This document shows, in pieces, positions 8,032-17,599 of a stretch of DNA of 49,521 nucleotides; position 1 is the first letter of the stretch, and each line of letters starts with the position of its first letter. The notes under the pieces are model-generated. The model was not told where the DNA came from. It did no database searches and was given only the letters and a program-made list of their open reading frames with translations. A program made the translations under genes and the position numbers. The DNA lies in the NCBI GenBank assembly GCA_015146655.1, contig VKHL01000190.1, forward strand, positions 1 through 49,521, written 5' to 3'. The stretch comes from Ochromonas danica. Taxonomy: Eukaryota; Sar; Chrysophyceae; Chromulinales; Chromulinaceae.

Positions 8032-11000
8032 ATGGCATCGAAAGCACGATTTAATCAGCCCTTGTCGGCCAGCTCGAGCTCCACCAACAATGCGGCCAAA
8101 AACACGCGCGTGTCTGTGGGAGCTTCAGGTCAGCCTCGCAGCGAGGGGCTCTGCAATACCCGCTTTTGTCTCCTTTAGCCTGTCAATAATGCGTGGTACT
8201 ACTCTTGCGTGAGCAGGGATGGGCTCAAAGCGGACGGTCAACAAGGACACGATGGCCAGCGCTGCGACGGGCGCGAGTGGTCCGAAGTCTGGAGGGCGAG
8301 TGCAGATCATCTTCAACGGCAAGATCGCCACTCCTCAGTCTCTGCTCCCGCGCAAGTCTGATCGCATGGCGAGTGGCGAGAGTGGCAGCAGGAAGAACAA
8401 GTCCGCGCTGCCCGTCAAGCCGCAGACCATCGACGAGACTGGGTCAGACAATGCCGACCGCGTCAACCCGTCAGGCCTCACCTCCAAACTCTCCAACAAG
8501 CGCAATGAGCTCACCAGCGAGTCTCGCTCTGGAGGAAGCAAGTTCGCCCTCGCGCTCAAGTCGGCCAAGGTGGTGACGGAGGAGAATGTGACGATTTTCC
8601 TCTCCGAGACACCCACAGAGTGTCTCTTCCACATGCCCTCCTTCATCGCCGCCACAGACACAAGAGACTTCATCCAGATCGAGGAGAAGAACAACAAGTA
8701 TGAGAACGTCATCAAGTCGCACAAGAATGTCGATTCGTTCTCTTCTCGGCCAACTCAAACCAAGAACAATCCCCTGAAGAATCAAAATGAGATGGCAGCT
8801 CCCAATGCCTTCCGAGAGGTTGGCTCCCAGGCTATTTCCTATGAGATCAAAGACGAGACTGCTTCCTCCTCTGCGGGGCAGACAGAAGCGGATTTGGCGG
8901 TGAATCTCGCAGTGGCAGGAGAAGGAGACGACGACCTGGCAGGATTGACTTCCCACGTGAAGAAGTTCATCTCGGATACTGTGGGAGTTGCCTTGGCTAC
9001 TCCTGGATGTCTCTTGGATACAACCCATGCAGTCAAACCTCCAGCGCCTGGCGAGGCGAGAGAAGCGCGACCTCGCGGTGGGGCAGGAGGCAAGAATCGA
9101 TCCATGCTCTCTGTGAGTAAGCATGGATCCACAGCCAATGCTGCCTTCTCCGAGGCAGGAGGAAGTGATGACGACGCGACTCATGGTGGAAGTGTCTACG
9201 CGGCACACAAATCTGTCACACAAGCGGGCCCAGCGCACGGCGCGTCCAACACTTCGTCAAACAACAACAACAGCGGAGATGTCGCCATTCGGTCGGGAAG
9301 CAAGGTGAATGTCTCGCAAAGTAATGCTGATAACAGCAATATGGACAGTGACAATGATGGCGGAGGAAGTGGTCGACCGTACACCTTCACTGAGGAGGAC
9401 ACGCTGGCCATTCTACGCGAGGCCGAGACCAAGCGAGTGCTCAGCTCTCCTTCTCTCCTCAAGCGCCTCCACATGATTGAGCGCGCTATACAACAGAACG
9501 CTAACTACCGTGCTCAACTTGACTATCGTGACTTGCCAGATATCTCTCCTCTTGTCCTGCTCTCGCCCGATCGCGCCAAGCTGGTCGAAGGCGGCGACGC
9601 GCTATTTGGTGGAGGCGGAATAGGTGGCATTGGAGGGAAGGCATCGCTAGGGCTCAAGCGAGGTTTGATGGATCGCACCAAGTCGATCAGCTACAATTCT
9701 CATGGCTTGGCGAGTGAGAATTCCCAGCACTTTGACATCGCCTCCGTGCACAGCCAGGATGACATTTCTCTGTCCAGCAAGAATAACCCCAACGCCGCCA
9801 CTGCTGCGGGAGGCAAAGGAGAAAGCGGTGCTTCTGGAGATAATGGTGGTACAAAAATCAAGAAGTTGTTCAGCTATAGCAACTCGGAGCTCATCAAAGA
9901 TCGTGCGGTGACAGCCATGGCTTGGAATCGAGTGAGCACAGACCTGCTCGCCGTGGGCTACGGCCGCACGACGGACACACTGCTGAGCATTAATGCTGTT
10001 GCCTCTATGGTGGGTGTGAGTAATAATGACTCCCTTTCCGATGAGTCACACGAAGGATTGGTGCTGTTTTGGTCTCTTCGCAATCCAGACTATCCAGAGA
10101 AGATTCTGCGCACGTCCCACTTCGTCACTGCCCTGGAGTTCTCCAAGCAGCACCCTATGATTCTTGCCGTGGGCTTATCCAATGGTGATGTAAATATCTA
10201 TGACGTCAAAAGAGAAGGTGCGAATTGGGGGGTTCCCATGGAGTCCTCGGCTGGAATGAGTGGTGGCCATCTTTACCCTATCTGGCAGTTGAAATGGATT
10301 ATAAAAGGTGTGGAGCGCTTGGAAACGCTTGTGACTATCTCAACAGATGGTCGAGTGCTGGAATGGAATCTCAAGAAGGGTCTGGTGATGTCCACATTGA
10401 TGCAATTGAAGAAGTCCGGCACAGGCGAAGGCTGGATTTCGAACAGTTCCGCTGGCCTTTGCTTCGACTTCCACCCTTCCGATCCCAGTCAATACATTAC
10501 TGGTACAGAGGATGGTAGTCTCTATCGGTGTTCTATTAGCTATAATGAGCAGTACTTGGAAACCTATGCCAATCATGAAGGGCCAGTGTATCGCATCCGC
10601 TTCAGCCCGCGCTGGTCCAACATCTTTCTCACCTGCTCGGCGGATTGGAATATGCATCTCTACCATATGGCACACAAGACACCACTACTTACAATGCGCG
10701 CAACTGCGGAGAATGCGCCCGTGCAGGATGTGGCCTGGTCTCCTGACAACAGCACTGTCTTTGCTTGTGTCACCGCTGATGCCAAGCTACAAATTTGGGA
10801 TCTTTCTACTTCGTCCATTGACCCTGTTGTTGTTCTAGACATTGGGACGATCGAGGATCGTGTTTCCGAGGAGAACGAAGAAGCTAAAGGTGCAGACGAA
10901 GAAGCCACGCCGGGATCGCCAACATCAGCTCCTCCACGATTTGATACCTCCGCTTATGGAATTCCTGATCTTAATGCCTCGCCTGTCATGAGGTTGTTGA

Positions 11001-11248
11001 AGAATTTGGCTGTACCGCCTAAACGCAGAATTCTAACGACCGTCTTGTTCGGTGAGCAGACTCCTGTAATTGTCGTGGGGGATGATCGTGGCACTGTGAA
11101 TGTCTATCGCTTGTTCGATCCACCGCTAATAACCTTGCTGGGCCCTCTACAGCAATTCAATAAGGTGAAGGGTGCGATCATTAAACAAACTGACCCAGCG
11201 CATTCATCTGCATTGGAAGGAGAGTATATAGTTGTGGAGACGGAATAA
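8032..11248 (+). CDS. Axonemal dynein intermediate chain, DNAI4/IC138 type (WD40)
   Basis: Intermediate chain of an axonemal dynein, most like DNAI4 (WDR78; IC138 of the I1/f inner-arm dynein in Chlamydomonas). Exon 1 is 8032-8128, followed by an 88-nt intron (GTCAGC donor) and exon 2 at 8217-11248, giving 1042 residues. The N-terminal half is low-complexity apart from a conserved-looking block around S-E-T-P-T-E-C-L-F-H-M-P-S. The C-terminal half has WD repeats: G-L-V-L-F-W-S-L-R-N-P with P-E-K-I, G-D-V-N-I-Y-D-V, G-R-V-L-E-W-N-L, W-N-M-H-L-Y-H-M and L-Q-I-W-D-L. The motif V-L-F-W-S-L-R-N-P followed by P-E is typical of axonemal intermediate chains. Assignment to DNAI4 rather than DNAI3 or DNAI2 is less certain than the family call. 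Confidence 0.88.
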
Positions 11249-11375
11249 TACATTTAATTAAATTGTAGTATTTTTGTTTATAGTATGAACAGCTTTCATT
11301 CCTGGACTATCCCCATCTCACCAATAGTCTATGTCTCACATCTCTGCCCTTTTCTTCGTCTCTCTTCTCATGATT

Positions 11376-11408
<33 letters not shown>

Positions 11409-11793
11409 GCATTTGTACAATTCCTCTGTTTGTCTTCTGGAAGGCCGCGGGGCTGGTTGAATGGCCAAGTTGAAGCACAAGACTGACGTCAACTCCCCTT
11501 TCCGCCCCGTTCAACTCGCCTTTTTGAGCTTTAAAGTGCGAAAAGAAGGGATTGCCCAGCACCAACAGACACACACACACAGCGAGTGACAGTCACAGTG
11601 ACAGTCCAGCAGGCAGTGTCCAGAGAGTGTCTGCAGAGTGCCAGTGCGACGATCAAAGCAATCAATCCATCGAAGAAAAGCACTGCCTGAGCTCTCCCTT
11701 TCCTCCATTCCCATTGACACTCAATCATTCCTTTGACCACCTTATTGCTTTTCCTTCTCAACTGGGAATTTTTCTTGCATTTCTTCTTTCTGG
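11249..11793. other. Intergenic region with (TTG)11 microsatellite
   Basis: 3' flank of the dynein gene and promoter of the MYB gene. Contains eleven TTG units at 11377-11409 and CA/CAGTGACAGT-type simple sequence at 11570-11645. The frames here (poly-Asn, poly-Gln, His-Thr) derive from simple repeats. Confidence 0.6.
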
Positions 11794-13676
11794 ATGGAAG
11801 ACTTCAACTCCGCTGCTGCAATGAACAACTCGGTGAGTCTGGATTCCCTTGCAAAGACAATCTCCATTTTTCTCGTGCTGGCTCTTACAATGTCATTGTT
11901 TCCTAAGGCACTGGGAGATGATGACGATATTGGCAATGGCTTTGAATTCGACGTTCTGAATGACGGAGAAGGAGAGACCTCGGCCACCGCCAAAGAATGC
12001 ACCGGTAGCTCACTTTCCTTGCACACCATTGACTTTCCCTGGCATAAATAACATGGATATGATCTGGGCAGGTCGCTGGACCCGCGAGGAGCATCAGGCC
12101 TTCATCAAGGGCCTGGAGTTGTACGGAAAAGGTCTACTGCCTGTCTGTGCGCCGCTGCACTTCCCCTGGACCTATTGACACGCTCTCTCTCTCTGTCTTG
12201 ATAGGGTGGAAAAAGATTGCGGGACTTATTAAAACAAGAACCGTTGTGCAGATTCGTACTCACGCGCAGAAGTACTTCCTCAAACTGTCCAAGGCGCGAC
12301 AGAATGGCGAGATTACAGGTCAGCTCCTTCTCTTCCTCTTGTTGCAGCTTGCTTCTGTCAGCCTCAATCTCACCTTGTTCGAACGGCTAATTGGTCAGGC
12401 TTTGCTGATGGCCGCCCTTATTCAGCGCGAAAGGTGAGTTGGACTTGACCAGTCGATTTTCATCAGATCGAGCTGATCAGACAACTTGTTGGTGTTAGAA
12501 ACTACGGCGAAGATTGTCGGACAGGCCTTTGAGTGTAACTCCATTATTACAGCCATTCTTAGCATTGGCTTCGAATGCTCCGACTCCCACATCCTCCTCG
12601 TCCTCGACTGATCCCAATGCCGCGCCTTTAGCTCATGATGATGCTTCGATCGATCCTAATGCTTCCAATGGATCGGCCCCTTCTGCCCCAACTGCAATCA
12701 ATGTGCACAATAGTATTTATAACTTCCTCTCCCCTCCTCTTGTGGCTGAGGATCTGAGCCGCCAGCTGCGAGTGGTTAGCACAAACGATCTAGCCGCCTT
12801 GATAAGCACCTCTGCATCCAGTGCCATGGGAAATAGTGTGAGTTGTCCAAACTTGGCTGGGATCGCCAAGGACGAAGAGACTGAGCCTTCGCCGCCTGCC
12901 CCAGTGGCTGATGCTAATTCGACGGAAGACTCACCGCCGCCTGTCGATGCAACCACTGAACATGCTGGAGCAGGCAACTCTCAGGCTCAAAATGGTCGGG
13001 AAGAGGCATTGCGACTCCTGCAATCGATTATTCCGCCAGCATGGTATCAAAAGGGCGAACACATTGTGTCCTTGCTGAAGGAGGCGGAGGAGCTCGACTG
13101 GGAGGCCGACGCGGCGACGAGTTCTTCCTCTGTGACCACTCCGCGAGTCATCCGCCCTCGCGATGGGTAAGATGCTGCACAGATGATGTTTTGGCTCTCT
13201 AGTTGATATGTCGCCTTGTTTGATGCTGCTATAGAGATCCTATGATGATGCTGGAAGGTGGACCTGCTGTTCGTCGTCGCCGCACAGACCTTACCTCCCC
13301 AACAGAAGACGACAGCCATCAGTTTTCCCTTCCCTACCAGCAGTCTCAAGATACATTCTCACAAGTCCAGGGTGTTGGCATCGACCGTGCGCCTTCTCCA
13401 AGCGAGCAGATGGAGTTGGAAGACCTACTGGACCCTGTTTACCTTTCATTGCTCACAGACGATTGCGTGACCACGATGTCGCATATGCACATGCAAACCC
13501 CCGCACTCGAGTCAGATCTCCGGCCTATCGATGATGGCTCCTCTTCTCTCTCTTCTTCGGATCGATCCAATACCCATCTGCTGCCCCAGTCAGAGGCTGG
13601 GCAGGAGCGAGAGGGGCAGGAGGAAGCTGTCGCGGCACTGCCTCCACCCTCTCGCACCGAGCCAACAGCGACTTAA
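11794..13676 (+). CDS. MYB-related transcription factor, SHAQKYF class
   Basis: Single-MYB DNA-binding protein. Exons: 11794-12004, 12072-12131, 12205-12318, 12399-12433, 12499-13166, 13235-13676, giving 509 residues as read. The MYB domain spans exons 1-3: G-R-W-T-R-E-E-H-Q-A-F, G-L-E-L-Y-G-K-G-W-K-K-I-A and the signature T-H-A-Q-K-Y-F (usual form SHAQKYF), followed by a basic block F-A-D-G-R-P-Y-S-A-R-K-L-R-R-R-L. The rest is S/P/A-rich and acidic, with no further domain. Exon 1 probably contains another intron, 11833-11907: it starts GTGAGT, ends TTTCCTAAG, is pyrimidine-rich, and is 75 nt long, so removing it keeps the frame and gives 484 residues. If kept it encodes a hydrophobic segment (I-S-I-F-L-V-L-A-L-T-M). 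This class includes circadian and light-response regulators; the target genes are unknown. Confidence 0.88.
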
Positions 13677-14140
13677 TGACCTCTTTGGCTTGTGAACCTT
13701 GGTGCGTTGCCGTACTTGTCTATACAGTATCAGTTTTGGAACCGTTGCTCCCTACTTCTCTCTTTGTATATAATTTATCAAACTGTCTTGTCGTGATCGC
13801 TGCTTGACTGACTGGTTGGCAGAGAACCAAATTGAAATTCTTTGAGTGATTCCGCAGATCCCTAACAGCCCTGGGGATGTTGTTGTAGAGCGAAGGCGTG
13901 GCTCGTACTCATCGTATATCTCGCAACATCTGCGGTATCGGTCGTTATCGAAGGTGTAGACGTATTCAAACTATCCAGCCAATTAATTAGTAAGCAGGTG
14001 GCAAGCACTCCTCTCAGCCACCATACAGAGAGCAATTTGTGTAGAGAACTAACTAACTGCGGAAGCAATACTCATCACTGTCATCACACTCTATCTCTAT
14101 CTAGTCTAAACAAAAGAGAACAGTAGAGTTGAATAGTCTA
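13677..14140. other. Convergent intergenic region, no gene seen
   Basis: Lies between the 3' ends of the MYB gene (+) and M28 peptidase copy A (-). TATACAGTAT at 13721-13730 sits shortly after the MYB stop. A 68-codon reverse frame at 13862-14068 lacks a recognisable domain. Confidence 0.5.
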
Positions 14141-15511
14141 TTATCTCCTCGGCACTGGCTCTTCACTGTTCGCTAGCACCCACACTGCGACCAATAGAGC
14201 CACGAGATTGTCTCGCAGCTTTCCCTTGTCGATCTTGTCAATCGTGTCATGACACGTATGATGGAAGTGGAAGTAGCCGAAGTTAGTCCAACTATCTGAA
14301 TGATGAAGGAGTAGACCTGGCACTTGCTGAATCTCTACGAGGGGAGCTACGTCCACACCACAACCTTCCCACTCCTCACTCACATCAATCTCATCATTCC
14401 CCAAAGCACTGCGCAATGCAGGCACAAGGTTCTCACGGAAGAATGCCTGAGCCGGCTCACTCGCCGCACTGCCAAAGCCCGCCACTGGCCCAATGCCCAA
14501 GTCCGTCTCGATCGCCACCAGCAGGTTCTCCGACTCGTTCAAATGAGCCTCGTGGTAAGCCATGGCGCCACTCGAATCGATCTCCTCGTCAGTGTACAAG
14601 ACCACTCGAATGGTGCGCCGTGGCTGCCATCCGTGCTGACAGAGTAAACGCAGAAGAGCCAAGCCCAAGACTGCTCCTTGTCCATCATCATGGGCCCCGT
14701 GAGACTCCCAACTATCCACATGGGCACCCAGCAGCACCACCTTATGAGGTTCTTCACTACCTCGAAGGTCAAATACGAGATTGCGAGATGTGGCGCGAGG
14801 ACCCTCTTCACAGCCCAGCACCAGACGGGCAGACACGTGATGGCCACGTGCCACCAGCCTACGCACTTCCTCACAAGTCTCGATTGAGATGCAGGCGCCG
14901 GGGATGGCCGCCTCATCCTGGCAGCCAGTGTGCACTCCCGACAAACTGCCATCGGGGGTGATTGATCGAATGAGTGCAGCCAGTGCGCCATATTCTGCAG
15001 CACGAGCCGCTCCATCCTCAAGAAAAGGAGAAACATCTTCATAGCAGGTGAAGTGCTGATAGTCATAGAGGACGATCTTGTCGCGTAACTGGCCCGCCAC
15101 CCCCAGGCGCTCCAAGGCGTCGAACGAGTGTACCACCACCACCTCCGCCTCCAACCCTTCACTGGGAGTACCCACAGAGAGAGCGTTCGCTCTGACGGGA
15201 ACCTCTCTCACCAGGGGGAAAGGCTCGGGGAAGGCGGTGGGGTCGGGGTGGATGGTGAGGGTCAGAGAACTCTCTCTCCAGTCGCCTCGGCGCCAGTTAG
15301 GGACTGATGCCACAACTTCCTCATGGCATTGATCCTCAGGAAGGAAAGTCTGGCCCAGCTTCAGCAGGAAGTCCAACGCTTTCTCGAGAGTCGTCGACCC
15401 TGTCACTCGGCCTGGGAAGCAAATGCAGAGAGACTCCAAGTCATGGTAGGCCCTCTCCGTCTCCTCGTTGGCAGCATGTACTAGATCTTTGATATCCACT
15501 TCTTGCATCAC
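14141..15511 (-). CDS. M28-family zinc metallopeptidase, carboxypeptidase Q-like, copy A
   Basis: Intronless gene of 456 residues. The C-terminal half fits the M28 di-zinc exopeptidase fold, closest in layout to carboxypeptidase Q. Predicted metal and catalytic residues are in G-A-H-V-D-S-W (H264), H-D-D-G-Q-G (D275 or D276), D-E-E (E309/E310), E-T-D (D337) and H-H-T-C-H-D-T (H421). The first 250 residues hold the inserted PA-like region usual in this subfamily. Unlike animal carboxypeptidase Q there is no N-terminal signal peptide (starts M-M-Q-E-V-D-I), so a cytosolic place is inferred. It is one of a tandem pair; copy B differs mainly in residues 382-410. E2F-like box TTGGCGGGAA lies about 110 bp upstream of the start. 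Substrate unknown. Confidence 0.92.
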   Translation of the reverse strand: MMQEVDIKDLVHAANEETERAYHDLESLCICFPGRVTGSTTLEKALDFLLKLGQTFLPEDQCHEEVVASVPNWRRGDWRESSLTLTIHPDPTAFPEPFPLVREVPVRANALSVGTPSEGLEAEVVVVHSFDALERLGVAGQLRDKIVLYDYQHFTCYEDVSPFLEDGAARAAEYGALAALIRSITPDGSLSGVHTGCQDEAAIPGACISIETCEEVRRLVARGHHVSARLVLGCEEGPRATSRNLVFDLRGSEEPHKVVLLGAHVDSWESHGAHDDGQGAVLGLALLRLLCQHGWQPRRTIRVVLYTDEEIDSSGAMAYHEAHLNESENLLVAIETDLGIGPVAGFGSAASEPAQAFFRENLVPALRSALGNDEIDVSEEWEGCGVDVAPLVEIQQVPGLLLHHSDSWTNFGYFHFHHTCHDTIDKIDKGKLRDNLVALLVAVWVLANSEEPVPRR

Positions 15512-15931
15512 TCACAGGGAAGGGTCGCTGACTGTCTGTCTGATTGGCTGATTGTCTGGTGGTGGAATTGGAAATGGTTCGCAGACGTTGAACTTCCCAC
15601 AACACAGGCAGTGAGGTCTAACTTCCCGCCAACGGTCCAAATCTGGCTCTCTGTCTGTCTCACTGTGAAGAGATCCAAGGTTTCAAGTTTCAAGGCAAAC
15701 ATCAAACCAAATGCTCAATTACTGGCTCGTTTACTCTGACTACAGAATTATAAGATGTGAACCAGTCACATTTGTCATCGTGTCATGCAACAAGAACAAA
15801 CACACCAACACAAGGCAGAAGACAATCTATCGATGTCTCAAGTCAATCAATCCGCTAGTCGGGCCCTCACATAACACTCAAACCTTGGGACTCAAAAGTC
15901 CCTAAACAAATGACAATACAATAGAGATCTA
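15512..15931. other. Spacer between the two M28 peptidase copies
   Basis: The first part (15512-15650) aligns with the upstream region of copy B (17303-17440), with clear but much lower identity than the coding parts. Shared blocks include TTGAACTTCCCACAACACAG and the E2F-like box. The remainder is the 3' flank of copy B and holds no supported gene. Confidence 0.6.
15623..15632 (-). promoter_or_regulatory. E2F/DP-like site TTGGCGGGAA, M28 copy A promoter
   Basis: The minus-strand sequence TTGGCGGGAA matches the E2F/DP consensus core (TTTSSCGC-like). It lies 112 bp upstream of the copy A start and is retained, with flanks, in the copy B promoter although the surrounding sequence has drifted. 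Confidence 0.45.
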
Positions 15932-17302
15932 TTATCCCCTCGGCACTGGCTCTTCACTGTTCGCTAGCACCCACACTGCGACCAACAGAGCCGCGAGATT
16001 GTCTCGCAGCTTTCCCTTGTCGATCTTGTCAATCGTGTCATGACACGTATGATGGAAGTGGAAGTAGCCAAATTCAGCCCAGATATCCGAGTGGCGTAGA
16101 AGAAGACCTGGCACTTCTTGCTCTTCCACGAGCGGAGCAGTATCTTCCCCGTAACCATCCCACTCCTCACTCACATCAATCTCATCATTCCCCAAAGCAC
16201 TGCGCAATGCAGGCACAAGGTTCTCACGGAAGAATGCCTGAGCCGGCTCACTCGCCGCACTGCCAAAGCCCGCCACTGGCCCAATGCCCAAGTCCGTCTC
16301 GATCGCCACCAGCAGGTTCTCCGACTCGTTCAAATGAGCCTCGTGGTAAGCCATGGCGCCACTCGAATCGATCTCCTCGTCAGTGTACAAGACCACTCGA
16401 ATGGTGCGCCGTGGCTGCCATCCGTGCTGACAGAGTAAACGCAGAAGAGCCAAGCCCAAGACTGCTCCTTGTCCATCATCATGGGCCCCGTGAGACTCCC
16501 AACTATCCACATGGGCACCCAGCAGCACCACCTTATGAGGTTCTTCACTACCTCGAAGGTCAAATACGAGATTGCGAGATGTGGCGCGAGGACCCTCTTC
16601 ACAGCCCAGCACCAGACGGGCAGACACGTGATGGCCACGTGCCACCAGCCTACGCACTTCCTCACAAGTCTCGATTGAGATGCAGGCGCCGGGGATGGCC
16701 GCCTCATCCTGGCAGCCAGTGTGCACTCCCGACAAACTGCCATCGGGGGTGATTGATCGAATGAGTGCAGCCAGTGCGCCATATTCTGCAGCACGAGCCG
16801 CTCCATCCTCAAGAAAAGGAGAAACATCTTCATAGCAGGTGAAGTGCTGATAGTCATAGAGGACGATCTTGTCGCGTAACTGGCCCGCCACCCCCAGGCG
16901 CTCCAAGGCGTCGAACGAGTGTACCACCACCACCTCCGCCTCCAACCCTTCACTGGGAGTACCCACAGAGAGAGCGTTCGCTCTGACGGGAACCTCTCTC
17001 ACCAGGGGGAAAGGCTCGGGGAAGGCGGTGGGGTCGGGGTGGATGGTGAGGGTCAGAGAACTCTCTCTCCAGTCGCCTCGGCGCCAGTTAGGGACTGATG
17101 CCACAACTTCCTCATGGCATTGATCCTCAGGAAGGAAAGTCTGGCCCAGCTTCAGCAGGAAGTCCAACGCTTTCTCGAGAGTCGTCGACCCCGTCACTCG
17201 GCCTGGGAAGCAAATGCAGAGAGACTCCAAGTCATGGTAGGCCCTCTCCGTCTCCTCGTTGGCAGCACGTACTAGATCTTTGATATCCACTTCTTGCATC
17301 AC
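15932..17302 (-). CDS. M28-family zinc metallopeptidase, carboxypeptidase Q-like, copy B
   Basis: Same length (456 residues) and same predicted zinc ligands as copy A, offset by 1791 bp. Outside residues 382-410 only three residues differ (H12R, V437A, R456G) and the DNA is nearly identical. Within residues 382-410 about ten of 29 differ (for example C384Y, V386E, I394E, H403R, S407I, N410E). This block lies between the fourth and last zinc ligands, where substrate-pocket loops are expected. Both copies look intact. Divergently placed against CRY-DASH with a 297-bp spacer. Confidence 0.92.
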   Translation of the reverse strand: MMQEVDIKDLVRAANEETERAYHDLESLCICFPGRVTGSTTLEKALDFLLKLGQTFLPEDQCHEEVVASVPNWRRGDWRESSLTLTIHPDPTAFPEPFPLVREVPVRANALSVGTPSEGLEAEVVVVHSFDALERLGVAGQLRDKIVLYDYQHFTCYEDVSPFLEDGAARAAEYGALAALIRSITPDGSLSGVHTGCQDEAAIPGACISIETCEEVRRLVARGHHVSARLVLGCEEGPRATSRNLVFDLRGSEEPHKVVLLGAHVDSWESHGAHDDGQGAVLGLALLRLLCQHGWQPRRTIRVVLYTDEEIDSSGAMAYHEAHLNESENLLVAIETDLGIGPVAGFGSAASEPAQAFFRENLVPALRSALGNDEIDVSEEWDGYGEDTAPLVEEQEVPGLLLRHSDIWAEFGYFHFHHTCHDTIDKIDKGKLRDNLAALLVAVWVLANSEEPVPRG

Positions 17303-17599
17303 GCACAGGGAAGGGTCACCAACTGTCTGTCTGACTAACTGACTTCTTCGGATTGTTTGGGATCAACATTGAACTTCCCACAACACAGGCTAACTTCCCG
17401 CCAACTGTCCAAATCCTGGAGATCTGTCTCTCCGTTACATTCCGGTTGATGATGAGTCAGAAGTTAGTGTGAGGGACAAAGATGAGCTGTTGTCGTTCTT
17501 TTCACTTCCAATAGAAGGCACAGAACTGAAGAAGTGGAGATCTTCGTCATTGTGCTGCTCTGTCTATCTCTGTCTCTGTCTCTGTCTGCAGCTGCTGCT
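17303..17599. promoter_or_regulatory. Shared divergent promoter of M28 copy B and CRY-DASH
   Basis: 297 bp between the two start codons. Contains the E2F-like box at 17395-17404 and the block GAACTTCCCACAACACAG, both shared with the copy A promoter. TCTGTC simple repeat at 17561-17588 directly precedes the cryptochrome start. Confidence 0.5.
17395..17404 (-). promoter_or_regulatory. E2F/DP-like site TTGGCGGGAA, M28 copy B promoter
   Basis: Second copy of the box found upstream of M28 copy A, here 93 bp upstream of the copy B start and 196 bp upstream of the CRY-DASH start. Retained between two otherwise diverged promoters. Confidence 0.45.

Noticed and set aside
14416-14961. 181-codon forward frame repeated at 16207-16752
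   Set aside because: Occurs in both peptidase copies only because the underlying DNA is duplicated; antisense to conserved catalytic motifs.
17534-17599. Signal-peptide-like extension of CRY-DASH (L-C-L-S-L-S-L-S)
   Set aside because: No ATG begins it; it is the translation of a TCTGTC simple repeat. No upstream exon could be joined without a stop.
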